A stretch of DNA of 64,000 bases from assembly GCA_034440575.1 (NCBI GenBank), contig JAOTOL010001309.1, positions 146,001 to 210,000 on the forward strand, read 5' to 3'. The notes below the pieces were generated by a model. The model ran no database searches. It saw only the letters and a list, made by a program, of their open reading frames with translations, and had not been told where the DNA came from. Of the stretch, positions 25,145 through 36,412 are shown in pieces. This DNA is from Imbricaverruca yamaguchii (Eukaryota; Arthropoda; Thecostraca; Neoverrucidae). The translations under genes and the position numbers were made by a program. Positions within the stretch are counted from its first letter, which is position 1. Each line of letters begins with the position of its first letter.

Positions 25145-25650
25145 CGGTGTTCGTGACCAGTTGCGGTGCCCACGACGAGCTCCGGTATCCGCAACCAGCT
25201 GCGGTGTCGGTACCCAGCTCCGGTATCCGCAACCAGCTGCGGTGCCCATAACCAGCTGCGATGTCCGTACCCAGCTCCGGTGTCGGTACCCAGCTGCGGT
25301 GTCGGTACCCAGCTCCGGTGTCGGTACCCAGCTGCGGTGCCCATAACCAGCTGCGATGTCCGTACCCAGCTGTGGTGTCCGTACCCAGCTCCGGTGTCCG
25401 TACCCAGCTGTAGTGTCCGTACCCAGCTCCGGTGTCCGTACCCAGCTGTGGTGTCCGTACCCAGCTCCGGTGTCCGTACCCAGCTGTGGTGTCCATACCC
25501 AGCTCCAGTGTCCGTACCCAGCTGTGGTGTCCGTACCCAGCTCCGGTGTCCGTAACCAGCCCCGGTGTCTGTAGCGACCTCCGGTGTCCGTAACCAGCTG
25601 TGATGCCCGTAACCAGCTGTGGTGTCAGTAACCAGCTGCGGTGTCTGTAA
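25145..25650. repeat. 19-bp tandem repeat, partly organised as 38-bp dimers
   Basis: The unit is 'gtacccagctccggtgtcc', 19 bases, with about 26 copies. From 25360 to 25550 two variants alternate (cagctccgg and cagctgtgg), giving a 38-base dimer. Since 57 bases equal three units, every frame reads a 19-residue repeat, which explains the 192-codon minus-strand frame and several plus-strand ones. Confidence 0.95.
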
Positions 25651-27950
25651 CCGTAAGAAACCATAAAACCATAATACCTCTGCTAAAGTTCACTGTCGCT
25701 CCCGGGCTCTGTTACGCCCAAACACCATAACCTGGTGCCGCTGGCGTCAGCGCACTGTTGACCGGCGCGACGACGACCGTCACAGCTAGCACGTGGCTGT
25801 CGTCCGGTCATCGTGTCACGGAGTGTGACCTTGTGCCGGCCGTCACACCGGGCTGCCAACTGTGCTGGCTGTGCACACGCCACAAGGGTACAATGCACTG
25901 ACGTCATGGCTCCATCACATTGGATGAGGTCACGGTCTTGCCGGTCTATTTTGTAGAGGTCGAAGAGAATGGACAATGTAGAAGATTAGTACTTGTAACC
26001 TATCCTCCAAGGAAGGTGATTATGCCAAATATGCATAATAGTCCAGTTAACAAAATGTTAAACTCCAACAATTTATCTCCAGGTGGTTTTGAGGCTTTGC
26101 GTTTACAGGCCATGGCCAAAGGCAAATAATTTTTAATATGTGTGTGTGTGTGTGTCTGTGTGTCTACGTGTGTGCGTGTGTGCATGTGGTCACGCTCAAT
26201 ATGTTACCTTGTTTCACTGAACGCTTAGCATTTCCTATCAGCCAGAATGCGCTATTTTCAATAGACACAGGCAGTCATGCTCACAATTTATTGCCTCTGT
26301 CAGCTTTCACTCTGCAAGATCTGATCGTCATATGACCTCGCTGTGGGAACGCCCTTAAGCCTCAATAGCCAATCGATCAATTCTGCAAGGCTGGTCCCCT
26401 CAGGCACTGAAGTCCCTGCCCCATTGGCGTTGTCCCGGTTTGTTTGGAGCCGAACTGTTGGTGGGTCATCGGCGCCGACGGGCGCGCTCCCGAACACGGA
26501 ACTTTGTCTTGGATAGCAGTCTTCGCAGTCTAAATTATTACGACGTCAGCTGCAAAGAGGGCTCAGATCAACCGGAAGGCGTGCAATGCAGTGCGAACCA
26601 GGGATGCAATCTTAGCGAGAAGGGCCATGCCGCATTACTCACAAGCTAATGATTGGTTATAACGATGATGATAATATCAGCCGGAACGTTCCGCAGTCGG
26701 CTGCTCTTTGCTTCCTGTCTTGTATTTTGTAACTGCCTTGCTGTCCTCAGGTATCACATGCTTGGCGATTCGCCGGGAGGCAAAAACCGAGCAACCAGCT
26801 AGGTCTTCGGCGAGGTGACGGTCAACCGGTTGTTGCCATGGGTCGGATGCATGCCTTGGCACCGATTCGCTTGAAGGCGTCGTAGAGAAATGACTTCATG
26901 ATTCTCATCGTTCATGTGCGTTCGAGGAGATGCAAGTGTCTGGGTGAGATTGCTTCAGTACCGTGCTGGTGATGACGTAAGCTTCCTTCATCTACGGCTC
27001 TTGTGTCTCTTAACGACTTTCTTCTGGACCTTGCAAGGCCTTCGTGGCGGCCACTTGATTGTCTGGAGAGACATGTTACTCGACTGGAAGTCAGCGAACG
27101 TGCGGCTTGATTGTGCAATTGTGGAAAAGAAGTCAGTCTCAGGAGAAAACCACAATGAGGGTCCAGGGATGGTGCAGTGGCGAAAGCGCATGAAAAACGC
27201 AGTCCAAAAGGAGGCGATCAATGGACAAGCACACCTAATATCATGTGTGTGCGGTGAACCTAATATCAGTCCAGAAACCAAAAACAAGATCCCACCCAAA
27301 CTCTTATATGGATGCGGGCGGCAATTATGTTATCTAGGGAAGATCTTAGGGGTAGGGTTTAATTTCACCCTTAAGATGCATTACCACATAGCTCACACGG
27401 CTACGCGTGACTTACCCATGACTTATACACGGTCCCACGACAAGCGGGAAAGCAGAACTACCATGCATTCGTCAATAGATAGTGCCCACTTGCATGCTGC
27501 GATCAGCTGACCACGCCCAGGAACGTGCCACGGTCGTGGGATCCTGGGTCCTGCCTCACGCACTTTGTTTATGTGCTAAAATGTTTGCAAATAAATATTG
27601 TATTTCCTAGATTGCAAAATAGTTGCCGAAGCGAGTTCTTTTTTTTGGCAGGGGGAGGGGGAGATGACCGGGTAGAGTAGTTTACCCACTCACGAAAGGT
27701 CAGAACCGTCCTAAGTGAAAGACAGGCCCAATTTGCCCAAATTGCTGCCGATGGATGACATTTCCCACCAAATTCCATGATGCAAGCCATAGCACCATTA
27801 GCCATAGCACCAAGTACCATTGAGCAAGCTTGAGTAGTAGTGACACCATCTTAACAGTTAATTGCTTTTTCAATATGTATGAACATCGACATAATTAGTG
27901 GGAGGAAGAGTGGGCGACTAGTTCCCCACGAACTTTTTGGCAAGCGCCTC
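25651..27950. other. Unassigned stretch with a short GT microsatellite
   Basis: A GT-rich run lies at 26139-26188. A 69-codon frame at 25920-26129 (DEVTVLPVYFVEVEENGQ) reads like coding sequence but is not recognised and no splice sites were settled. A 198-codon frame at 26914-27510 has no known motif. Nothing else can be supported. Confidence 0.3.
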
Positions 27951-28056
27951 TCTGACTTAGGACGATGCGCTCTAAAACTCAAATAACCAACTAACAGCCT
28001 CTCTGACTTAGGCGATGCGCTCCAAAACTCAAGTAACCAACTAACAGCCTCTCTGA
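27951..28056 (+). repeat. Tandemly duplicated LINE-type 3' tail
   Basis: A unit of about 50 bases, starting 'cctctctgacttagg' and ending 'caaataaccaactaacag', occurs twice in tandem, and the start of a third unit follows. Its second half is the same tail ('gatgcgctctaaaactcaaa') that ends the I-group LINE at 46.3 kb. Confidence 0.7.
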
Positions 28057-30659
28057 CTTTCTGAGGAATTCACGAGTGGCTGGTGATTTCGGTACCAAAG
28101 CGTTTCTTTTTCGCACTCAGAATAAAACATGAACGTTTGGTTGATTTCTTCAGTGAGTGGAAGGAATGCGTCTGCGGGTTCAAGTGCCTACGAAATCATA
28201 ACCATTCGTGGGTTCCGGGGCTGTTCGCATTGTCATGAGGTTCTGTCCCATGACCCGAAGAGTGCCCTTCGATGGTAAGGGGTCTCCTCCATTCGCCGGA
28301 AGGAGCTCTTTACTGACCGGTGTCCTTCCTGGCCCTCCTCGGTGGGTCCAGGGACCTTCATATTGGCTTGGGGTCATTCTGTCGGCCCAGGGGTCGTAGA
28401 CGCTCAAATCCCTCTCCAGTCGTCGAATCCGCTCTGGTGGTCAGCTCCCGACGGCTCAGGCACCATTTTATTGGCCGAGACTCTCTCCATCAGGCCGAGG
28501 ACCCTTCCATCGATCCGGAGTCCCCACCGTCCAGAGCCCTTCATTTCGACTTGGACCCCTCCGTCGATCCAGGGACCCTTCAAGTGGGCTCGGAGACCTC
28601 TCCGATGGCACAGTCTTCTCCGGTAGCTGGGGTCCTCTCTGTCGGAGAGGGGCCCCTGAACCGTCGGGCATTTACCGACGGTTCAGAGCCCCTCTTTGTT
28701 GTCTCAGGTACCAATTTTTACTGACAGAAATCCTCTGCCAGCGTGGGGCCCTCCACCGATCCTTGGCCTCCCCATGGGCCAATAAATTCTTCACGTTCAT
28801 CTGACTGTGGTCCCCCAGCGTCTGCCAGTGGACAATCTCCATCGACTCGGGTGGTACATTTTCACCAGCACGTGCCCCTTTACTTTGGCCCGTGTCTCCT
28901 TGTGTCGGCCGCTGATCCCGACGCGTCATCAAGCCTCTCAAGCTGTCAGGGGCTCTCCAGTTCACAAGAATCATCAAATCTTAAATATGGCGGGGCCTCG
29001 AGCCATATCTTAGGCCTCAAGAGGTCCTTCACTTTCCACCAACCCAACCAATTCCGATCAATTTTTGCTAGCGATCAAAAATTGAAGTCTGCTTCAAGCG
29101 ATTGGCGTATTATGGACTTGCTAAGTGGAAAAAATGATTTACCCTGGGAACGATTTACTCTCTATGATAGGCTCGTTCAGAAACTAAGGCTAGGGGGGGG
29201 ATTTTCCTCTCAGCTCATGCCATGGAGAGGAGGAAGATGTCCATCGGGCCGTGCGCCTACGGGTGTGGTGCGGAGGACAAGTGTGAGAGCGTAAGGAGAC
29301 AGCCGACCTGTTTGACAACACATACCGATAGCGATAGATAACGGTGGTCACGATACATGCTTTTATTCAGAAATGTCGTGCATGTGAGCTCTTTCCAGCT
29401 GTGCACAAAGGCGCATACAATGAAATAACAAGACCTTTGCATACTTGTTCGCAGGCTGTAACCAGGGATTCGTCTGCTAGTGCTGACATCTATAACAAAG
29501 GCGATGACTAGCGGAACACCCGATGAACATTACGTAGCTCCACGTGAATGAAACACATGATAACGTGTGTACGTGGACAGCTGCGACAGCTGTACAGCTG
29601 TACATAGCATGAAGCAATATCTTCAAAAGTAAGCCCTATTTGGTGTCGGAAAATTTGTCGGCCACGTAGTGCTATGCACTGTCAACAAGCGTCAATTGAA
29701 ACAAAAATACTGGTGATTCAAGTGAAGCACCAAGAGTGTAAGCGGTGTGGGGAGGGGGAGGAAAACAAACATGACAATCTAGGTTTGCTCACCTGAAGTG
29801 TTATGACAAAACAGAAAATATTATCAACGGTCAAGCCATGAGCTAATCTGGTAAATTTGAGGTCAGCTTATGCTAATTACCAGACTACCTGCCCGACATA
29901 CGTGCAAACGTATACACGGCATGAACAAGTTGAATAATTCGAAACAAAACCTAAGTAGTTTCCTTCCTTCATGATAACCTCCATGCAAATCACATAATTA
30001 ATATGTCGTTATTCATCATAAATTTAATCAGTGAATGAACGCCTACAGGCTTCGAAAATCTCAGATCAATGGACTTGAAGTCTTCTTTGCGCCACCAAAA
30101 AGGTAATTGACAGGTATTTTAATTGACAAGAACACACTTCAGCGAAGTAACAATGACGTGTCACACCCTTGTACATGTGCCATCGAACGATGACACGGTG
30201 CGCCCCCTTCACGAAGGTTCTGCCATGTCACGAAGTCACGTGGCGCAAGGAGCAACACGAACGGCACGATTTTCTCACCCTGCCCCAAATAGGGCAGGAA
30301 GAGGAATGACGAGTTGTGAACACGATGCACTTCTCTCCTAGTGAAGCATATCATGACCTCTCCCCACCCGGTACTGGCGTCCTCGGTCGCTGTGAGGGAA
30401 ACGTCGAGCAAATTTAGCAGTATATCTGGGCTACGTCAGTTGGAAACGTCGCACTCGGCTATGTCATGGTCACACCGTGGCTATGCTGAGGCCGGCTCAT
30501 CACGTCGCTGTGGCGCCTGGCCATAAAGCTAAATCGGTCAATACAGACATCAGCCGGACTTCTCTCAGCTTCCTATTGACCACTAATGACTGCATGAGCA
30601 AGCATACGCAATTTCGTCGCCATAAGAATATCCCCTTGTCACAAGCCAGAGATAACGTC
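28057..30659. other. Unassigned stretch with degenerate GGxCC-rich part
   Basis: Between 28230 and 28960 the sequence is full of 'ggtccag', 'gaccc' and 'ccgatcc' words that look like a decayed minisatellite. The 134- and 183-codon frames there have no recognised motif. The remainder shows nothing identifiable. Confidence 0.3.
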
Positions 30660-30990
30660 ATCGTCCCGTGAACACCACCTCGTCATATCAGCGTCATCTC
30701 CCTTCCATCTCGATACATCAGCGACACCTCGTTCCTAAATCAACATATCACCCCATCACAACACCAGCACCGCCTCGTCGTTACATCACCGTCACCTGAT
30801 CATGTCGGGGTCACTACTCGCTTTAGCCCCACCTCATCACCACAGATGCGCCACCTCATCAATATTTCCGTATCACCCCATCACTTCAGGGCCGCCTCAC
30901 CACGTCAGGACCACATCACATGAGCGCGACCTCATCATTATTCCATGATCACCCCATCGCTTCAGGGTCGCCGCATCGCTTCAGCGTCAC
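30660..30990. repeat. Degenerate 'cacctcatca' tandem repeat
   Basis: Words such as 'ccacctcatca', 'tatcaccccatca' and 'cttcagggtcgc' recur about every 20 to 25 bases. The array lies directly after the GET1-like stop codon, within its 3' UTR or just beyond. Confidence 0.7.
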
Positions 30991-30994
30991 ATCG

Positions 30995-31213
30995 TCAGCG
31001 CATCAGCGCGGTGGCGGTCCGGCGCACCACGCTGGTGGACACGACGATCCAGGAGGCGGCGCTGACGCTGCCCAGCGGACAGCCGGGCACCGCCAGCAGG
31101 TAGCCGAGCGGGAACAGTGCGGCAGCCGGCAGCTGCAGCACCGACTCCGAGCCGTGGATCCACAGCAGGTACAGCATCGCGGCGCCCTGCCAGCCGCCGC
31201 ACCGGGTCACATG
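30995..31213 (-). CDS. GET1: GET1/WRB-like last exon (membrane segments 2 and 3)
   Basis: A splice acceptor (GTGCAG) precedes an open frame of 72 codons ending in TGA at 30997-30995. The peptide has a hydrophobic stretch (GAAMLYLLWIHG), then LQLPAAALFPLGYLLAVPG and SAASWIVVSTSVV. This matches the C-terminal half of GET1/WRB: membrane segment, lumenal or loop proline block with 'P...PL..L.A.P...G.V', and a final membrane segment containing tryptophan. The protein is the ER receptor that, with CAMLG/GET2, releases tail-anchored proteins from the GET3 ATPase. The exon starts in phase 0 whereas the exon at 32998-33166 ends in phase 1, so a short exon between them is missing. It is much richer in GC and CpG than the other exons. 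Confidence 0.6.
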   Translation of the reverse strand, partial: HVTRCGGWQGAAMLYLLWIHGSESVLQLPAAALFPLGYLLAVPGCPLGSVSAASWIVVSTSVVRRTATALMR

Positions 31214-32997
31214 CTGCACCGCCAACGACGGCCCGGTGGCGGAGGCCAACCGTCATCACGAGAACGGCGCCAGCAGACGAGGCTATGCCACCAGCATTTG
31301 TACGGCGTCAGGGGGCTGGACAGGTGGGACTGCACTGTTTTAGCCACCTCAGAACACTACTGCGTCGTCCTTAGATCGTCGAAACATGCTCAGATCTGTT
31401 GATAATGGCACAACCAAGACACTTAGGAAAACTGGAAAGCACCACTCAGCAATTTTACCCATGTGATTTAGTTCAATTACTTTACTGGGCCAATAGCACC
31501 ACTGAACATACCGTTATGCAGTGGGTGATGGTAGTAATCAGCATGCGCATCTTTAGCGCTCCAGTTCTGTTCACTGACTCTGCAAAAAAAAATCAGGAAA
31601 CATCAACTTGAACCACCCTGCATTGCAATACTCAAAATATAAATGTTCAGTCAAGGCTCCACCAGGGAACACTTTATAGTGACATAGTACAAGTCAAAAT
31701 TATGTGCATAACACCAGTACCAGAGAGGTGACATCATAAATTACAGTGTTGTGCAAGAATGAGGAATTAGTAAATAATGGTGATAATGAAGATGCAGCAT
31801 AAGGTATGCTTATGCCAAAGATTGAGCAGATAATAATTATTCAACTGAAATGTGTGGAAAACTGTTTCCTTCTAAGTGTCGCTTGGCACTAAAATCCAGA
31901 AGTCTTGGGGGACTGACATAAACTGAAGTAAACCAATGTAGAGGCCACAATATAAATTTTGCAAAAAGCAATTATCCTCCATGCCACAGACACACTGAAC
32001 TGAAACCAGACACAAAATCAACTGAAATCATATGTAGGGAAGAAACAAGAGTCTGGCTTGGCTTCACATAGGTATCTTATTTACATACTGGCTTTGGTTA
32101 GGCCTTCATGTCATCCTAGACCACTGGTTTGTTTGTGCAATTTTATACAGCTGGCTTTGACTTCATACTATTTCAGACCTTTCTTTGGCTTTGTCTTGGC
32201 ATTTCTTACAACTTTGTACTGTAAATTTCCTAAATCATTAGGTGGGTGAATACTGCTCAGACTCAGAGTGAACAAGGCTAACACAACATCTTCATTTTTA
32301 GATCTCTCCTCTTCTTTCAGTCCCTACTCTCTCAGCAATCAATTTGCCAGTTCTATCAAACTCCTGATGCTCTTCACACCCTAAGCTATGCTTTCATTGG
32401 CCAGTTGAAGATTGTTGGAGGTATATTGAGCCAAGTACAGAGTCAAAACAAACAGCAAGCTTAAACAGCATATATTTGTCAATTTAGCAGTTGTGTGCTT
32501 TGGCTTCATACATTCCAAAATGTGCTTTCAATCCAATGTGACCACTTCATCTCAACTTCAACTTTGTTGGACATAAATTGACATTGCCATCAAATTTGGA
32601 CTGATAGGACCCACAATAGTCTGTCAACAATAAGATTTAAAAGCATGCACACACCAAGGTACTAGCTATCACCAAAAGTGAAGCACTAGAATAAAAGTTG
32701 TAGGCACAAATGATCAACTCTGATCAAAGCTCCCTAAGGCCCAATTATCTAACTAATTGACCCACAATAGTTGGTTCTAGTTTCAGCTTGGTATAACTAG
32801 CAGCCATTTAATTTTAATGTTACTTCTAGCCATTATAAAGACATCAGCTTCAAAATTAAGGCATGAATTGTCTCCATATCTGACTGAAACCACATCAAAC
32901 TCAAATTGATGACTTTAAGAAAAACTTAACTGATACGTAATATAGGTTGATCACACACACCTATCCCATATGGACATGCTAGGCAGTGCAAGCTTAC
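31214..32997 (-). other. GET1-like intron region; missing exon expected here
   Basis: From about 31.4 kb upward this block is AT-rich and strikingly poor in CpG. By phase, one short exon covering the end of the coiled coil should lie here. I could not locate it convincingly. Confidence 0.5.
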
Positions 32998-33166
32998 TGA
33001 GTGTGCTAGCCTCAATCTGCAGTTTGTTGAGCTGACGTTCCAGGCGAGCATAGGTGGCAAACTCATCTACCATGCTCATGCCAGCTAGTTGAGCCTGCAG
33101 CTGTTGGATCTGCAGAGCTAGCCTGGCCTCTTCTGGAGTCTTGGATGGCTGCAGTAGCTTCATCAT
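32998..33166 (-). CDS. GET1: GET1/WRB-like second exon (cytosolic coiled coil)
   Basis: This 169-base exon lies between acceptor CTCAG and donor GTAAGC. It begins in phase 0 and ends in phase 1. Its peptide is a charged coiled coil: KTPEEARLALQIQQLQAQL, then MSMVDEFATYARLERQLNKL. The 'S-x-x-DEFAxYARLERxxNKL' signature is the hallmark of GET1/WRB, where the coiled coil binds the GET3 (TRC40) ATPase on the cytosolic side of the ER. The exon follows the 22-codon first exon at 34119-34184 with matching phase. It has few CpG dinucleotides, like its introns. Family assignment is strong; the intact gene model is incomplete. Confidence 0.85.
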
Positions 33167-34118
33167 CTGAGAATCATAAGAAAATCAATATTTGGGAATA
33201 GAAAGAAATGTGCCCACCATGAACATTCTTGGATCTACCATTATCTACCATTGAAATAAGTACAAAAAAGAAATGATCACTACAGGTAGCAAAGACCATG
33301 CAACCAACAAGTTGGGCTTTGCTATCAAAGTAGCACCTACATATGAACATAAATATTTAAAATATCAAGAATGGTTATCCAAATGATTCCCAAGGATATG
33401 AGTGCTAACCCAATGCAAGAACTATTGGGATTATTGTGCTTTAAGATGGCAATAAGACAAGGTTTTACACACCTTTACCTCCATAAAGCAAACAAATAAG
33501 CTGGGTTTGGTTAGGTTAGATTAGTTTAGGTTTTTTTTAGGTGGAAAGTTTGAAAAATTGTTAATAAAGAATCAAACAAATTTTGACAATTGTTTTTATT
33601 TATACAATGGCAGCTTATATTAGGTTAGGCTAGGCTAGGTTTTTCATATTTTTTTATCACAAAATACATGTCTGCTTTCAAAATAATATGTTTGTGATTA
33701 TTTTTCTTCAGGTTGCATTATTACTTTATTTTTTAACATACATTTTATGCCATGATACCCAACTCAAAGCCCATTTTCTGTTCTTAATTTGCTCACAACC
33801 TGGAAAGTAAGCATTTGAACAAAAGATAAGTGGCCCCATCATCTTAGTCACATTGATAAGCATTGCAATGGAATGATAAATTCCAAGAATTCATAAAACA
33901 TCTGACAGAACAAATGCACCAAATATTTAAAACAAACATGACTACCATGGCTGTTTTGATATTATTGTGTTTCAAGGTCTTCACAGGAAAAGTTTTACCA
34001 CATTTCACCCCCATAAAGCAATGGAAAATATGAATTCCTAGGCAGGCAGGTACGTGGTTGACCGGTTGGCAGGACCTATTTCCTAATGCTTAATCGAACC
34101 TAAGACGCACACACTCAC
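33167..34118 (-). other. GET1-like intron 1 with GGTTAG-type runs
   Basis: The intron runs from GTGAGT to CTCAG on the minus strand. It is AT-rich and CpG-poor. The plus strand has 'ggttaggttagattag' at about 33509 and 'ttaggttaggctaggctagg' at about 33621. Confidence 0.6.
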
Positions 34119-34184
34119 CAAACCAACAATCTTAGGTGACATGCAGCTCATACAAGCAATAGCAGGAATAATGAAAATTAACAT
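34119..34184 (-). CDS. GET1: GET1/WRB-like first exon (membrane segment 1)
   Basis: A start codon at 34184 opens a 22-codon frame, MLIFIIPAIACMSCMSPKI and three more residues. It ends at a strong donor TTG|GTGAGT in phase 0, which agrees with the phase 0 start of the coiled-coil exon 950 bases downstream. A short hydrophobic N-terminus placed directly before the coiled coil is exactly the arrangement of GET1/WRB. The start was chosen because it is the first ATG of the hydrophobic frame and lies within the CpG-normal island expected of a promoter. The exon is too short to be recognised alone; the call depends on the neighbouring exon. Confidence 0.65.
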
Positions 34185-34720
34185 CCTACGGCCCGAAACC
34201 CTCCTAATAAAAACTCCCACAACACTTGTGTATGTTCACTACAGTCTTGTCGCATTCACGTTATTTTTGTCGCAAACTACGCTGACGATCTTATCAATTC
34301 TGTTGCTTTCATCATCAGCGACATGATCGTTGTTATAAACCAGCTCTTTACAGTTTTAAGCCAATTGTATTGCTATGCTTTTCCATTGTCAGTCAATGTC
34401 ACAGTCCATGTGAACAAGCTAGACATCAAACAACACCGACGTTGATAGTACTTCAGCCACACCACGGAGTTCGCCTTGAGCAAAATGCTCTCCAGCAGTG
34501 TTCTAAATTCTGATTCGTGCTGAGAAGAATGTAAGCGAGTGAAGAACGTTTCCCAGTTTTGGATTCCCATCGGCTGCTTTTTGCTTCCCGTGAGACACGT
34601 GGTACGTTTTGAAAGATGTGCGTATTTTGGTAGGATTGCGTGCACCGTACCTACTTAGCTAGGAATTGTGCTTGAAGGTTGCAACAATATAAGTTTGTAC
34701 ATACATTTTCTCGATAAAAC
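34185..34720 (-). promoter_or_regulatory. Predicted GET1-like promoter and 5' UTR (CpG-normal island)
   Basis: CpG dinucleotides are frequent between about 34.05 and 34.72 kb but scarce on both sides. The island covers the predicted first exon and its upstream region. This is what an unmethylated promoter inside a germline-methylated block would look like. No TATA box was identified. A 90-codon minus-strand frame at 34373-34645 has no recognised motif. Confidence 0.4.
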
Positions 34721-36237
34721 AAACAAGTCGGTTAGCCATGGTTAGGTTAGTTTAGGTTTTTAAGCTCGAAAATTTGCAATTTTTTTTCAAACCATTTTTT
34801 CAATTCCGGAGAATAAATTTGCGACTTGTTTTACACAATGCATATGTTGAGAACAAAAATTGAGCTAAAAAATCTAGCCCAGCCTAAGCCAACATAAAAG
34901 CTGCCTTTGACAAAAATTGTTTTATTACCAAAAAATGATGGAATAATAATCATCAGACCTGGCAGACAAACTAATTAAACCTAACCAAGCTTATCCAATT
35001 TATTTAAATAATAGAGGAAAACGTGTAAACACTTTTGTTACCATCTGAAAGCATGACAATGATACTTTTTTCTGCTATATTACCAAGCCCCAACCCCCTT
35101 TTTGGTGTTATTTTGCCTCCAAACTGAAAAAAAACATGCATTCACAGAGGAAATGAATGGTTGTATCATGCTAACCACATTCATAAACACTGAATTGGGT
35201 GCATTGTGAAAATAAATTCCAAGAATTCAAGTACTACCCTAAATTGCAAATTTAACAAACCTTTAGCCATGGATTTTTAATGGGATCTGTGATAATAGCA
35301 ATGGACTGTCCTAAGGTAACACCAATTATTTCATTATATGGGATAGGCTATCATGGTTTGAAGCTAATTTTATTACTATTGTGCAGCGTATAATTACTGT
35401 CTTACCATCAGCCAGGAACAATAACACTTCAAACTTAAAACATCTGAGGAAATCACAGTGCTCAGCAAATGCATCTTTGGTGCCACATTAGTGCTACTCC
35501 AAAAATGCACATGAGCATGAAGCAGCTACTCCAAGCTGCTTGGAGCAGCTTGGAGCAGGGTCAGGAACATACCCCAAATATGTTTCTGCCAGTGCTAGAT
35601 CATGTAAATAAACATTGCACCATTCATTTGCAACACATACTTTGCTTTTGTCACAGTTCAGTCTCCCATGACATTGTGTCAGATAAGAATGACACTGGGT
35701 ATGTAGAGGTGAATTTGAGTGAATTTGAGTGGCTATGTAGTTTCCATGGGTACTACATAACCAGTAGCAGTTGATGTGCTCCTAAGCCCAAATAATCCAT
35801 GATTTTTTCCCTCTCAAAATGTGGATGTTTGTATTTTGAGCTGTGGTTACCAATGTACACAAAATGAAGCTTAAAATGATTTGGTATTACAGCTTGGATA
35901 ATAGAGATTCACTTGACAGCAGAATCAATGCACTTCCATAATCCATTGACACTGAAAGTTTACTTTTAAACAAATCATTTGCACATTTTAGATTTTCTTT
36001 GTTTCAGGTTTTCAGGCACTAGTGTAAGACATCACTCTCCATGCTGAAATTGGTAATATTGTGGTGGCCAGGTCATATTGACAACTATATTAATTATTGG
36101 ATAGTAAACTGTATGGTTGAGGTGCAAAAATTAATTATTGGATAGTAAACTATATGGTTGAGGTGCCAAAAAACCCACATTTATTGGCAAAAAACCCACG
36201 TTTATTGGCAGGGTTGGCTTATCGAGTGATATCTCTG
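34721..36237. other. Unassigned CpG-poor, AT-rich stretch
   Basis: The composition is like the GET1 introns, with almost no CpG. A LINE-like tail ('gtgctcctaagcccaaataa') is at about 35775. A 22-base-scale direct repeat ('aattattggatagtaaact') occurs twice at 36093-36160. No exon was recognised. Confidence 0.35.
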
Positions 36238-36412
36238 AAATGGAGAAGCATGGCAGCATACTTGCGTTGGAGTTGAGTAGTCTACGTTTGAGTCTCACCT
36301 GTTGCTGCTATTCGCCCATGACCAATTGGCGAAAGAGATTGGCGACACTACATGACTCGACGGTTCACGTGTCGTAAAACCAATAACAACCACCACACTA
36401 CTCGAGTTGAAG
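36238..36412 (+). mobile_element. tRNA-derived SINE, degenerate copy
   Basis: It shares the B box region (gtttgagtctcacctgt), the 'accaattggcg...agagattggcgac' body and the 'gtgtcgtaaaaccaataac' tail with the copies at 36781, 50310 and 61480. Its head is decayed. Confidence 0.6.

Noticed and set aside
25086..25664. 192-codon minus-strand repeat protein
   Set aside because: By-product of a 19-bp satellite (three units equal 57 bases); several frames on both strands read through equally well.
30995..31213. Piece of an SLC13-type transporter
   Set aside because: The 'LPAAALFPL' stretch resembles those transporters, but spacing, the following 'AVPG...W' segment and the neighbouring coiled-coil exon fit GET1/WRB better.
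34033..34667. MITE with imperfect inverted ends ('aattcctag' ... 'ctaggaatt')
   Set aside because: Only about 20 of 26 terminal bases match, no target duplication is seen, and the interval contains the predicted GET1 first exon, which explains its CpG content better.
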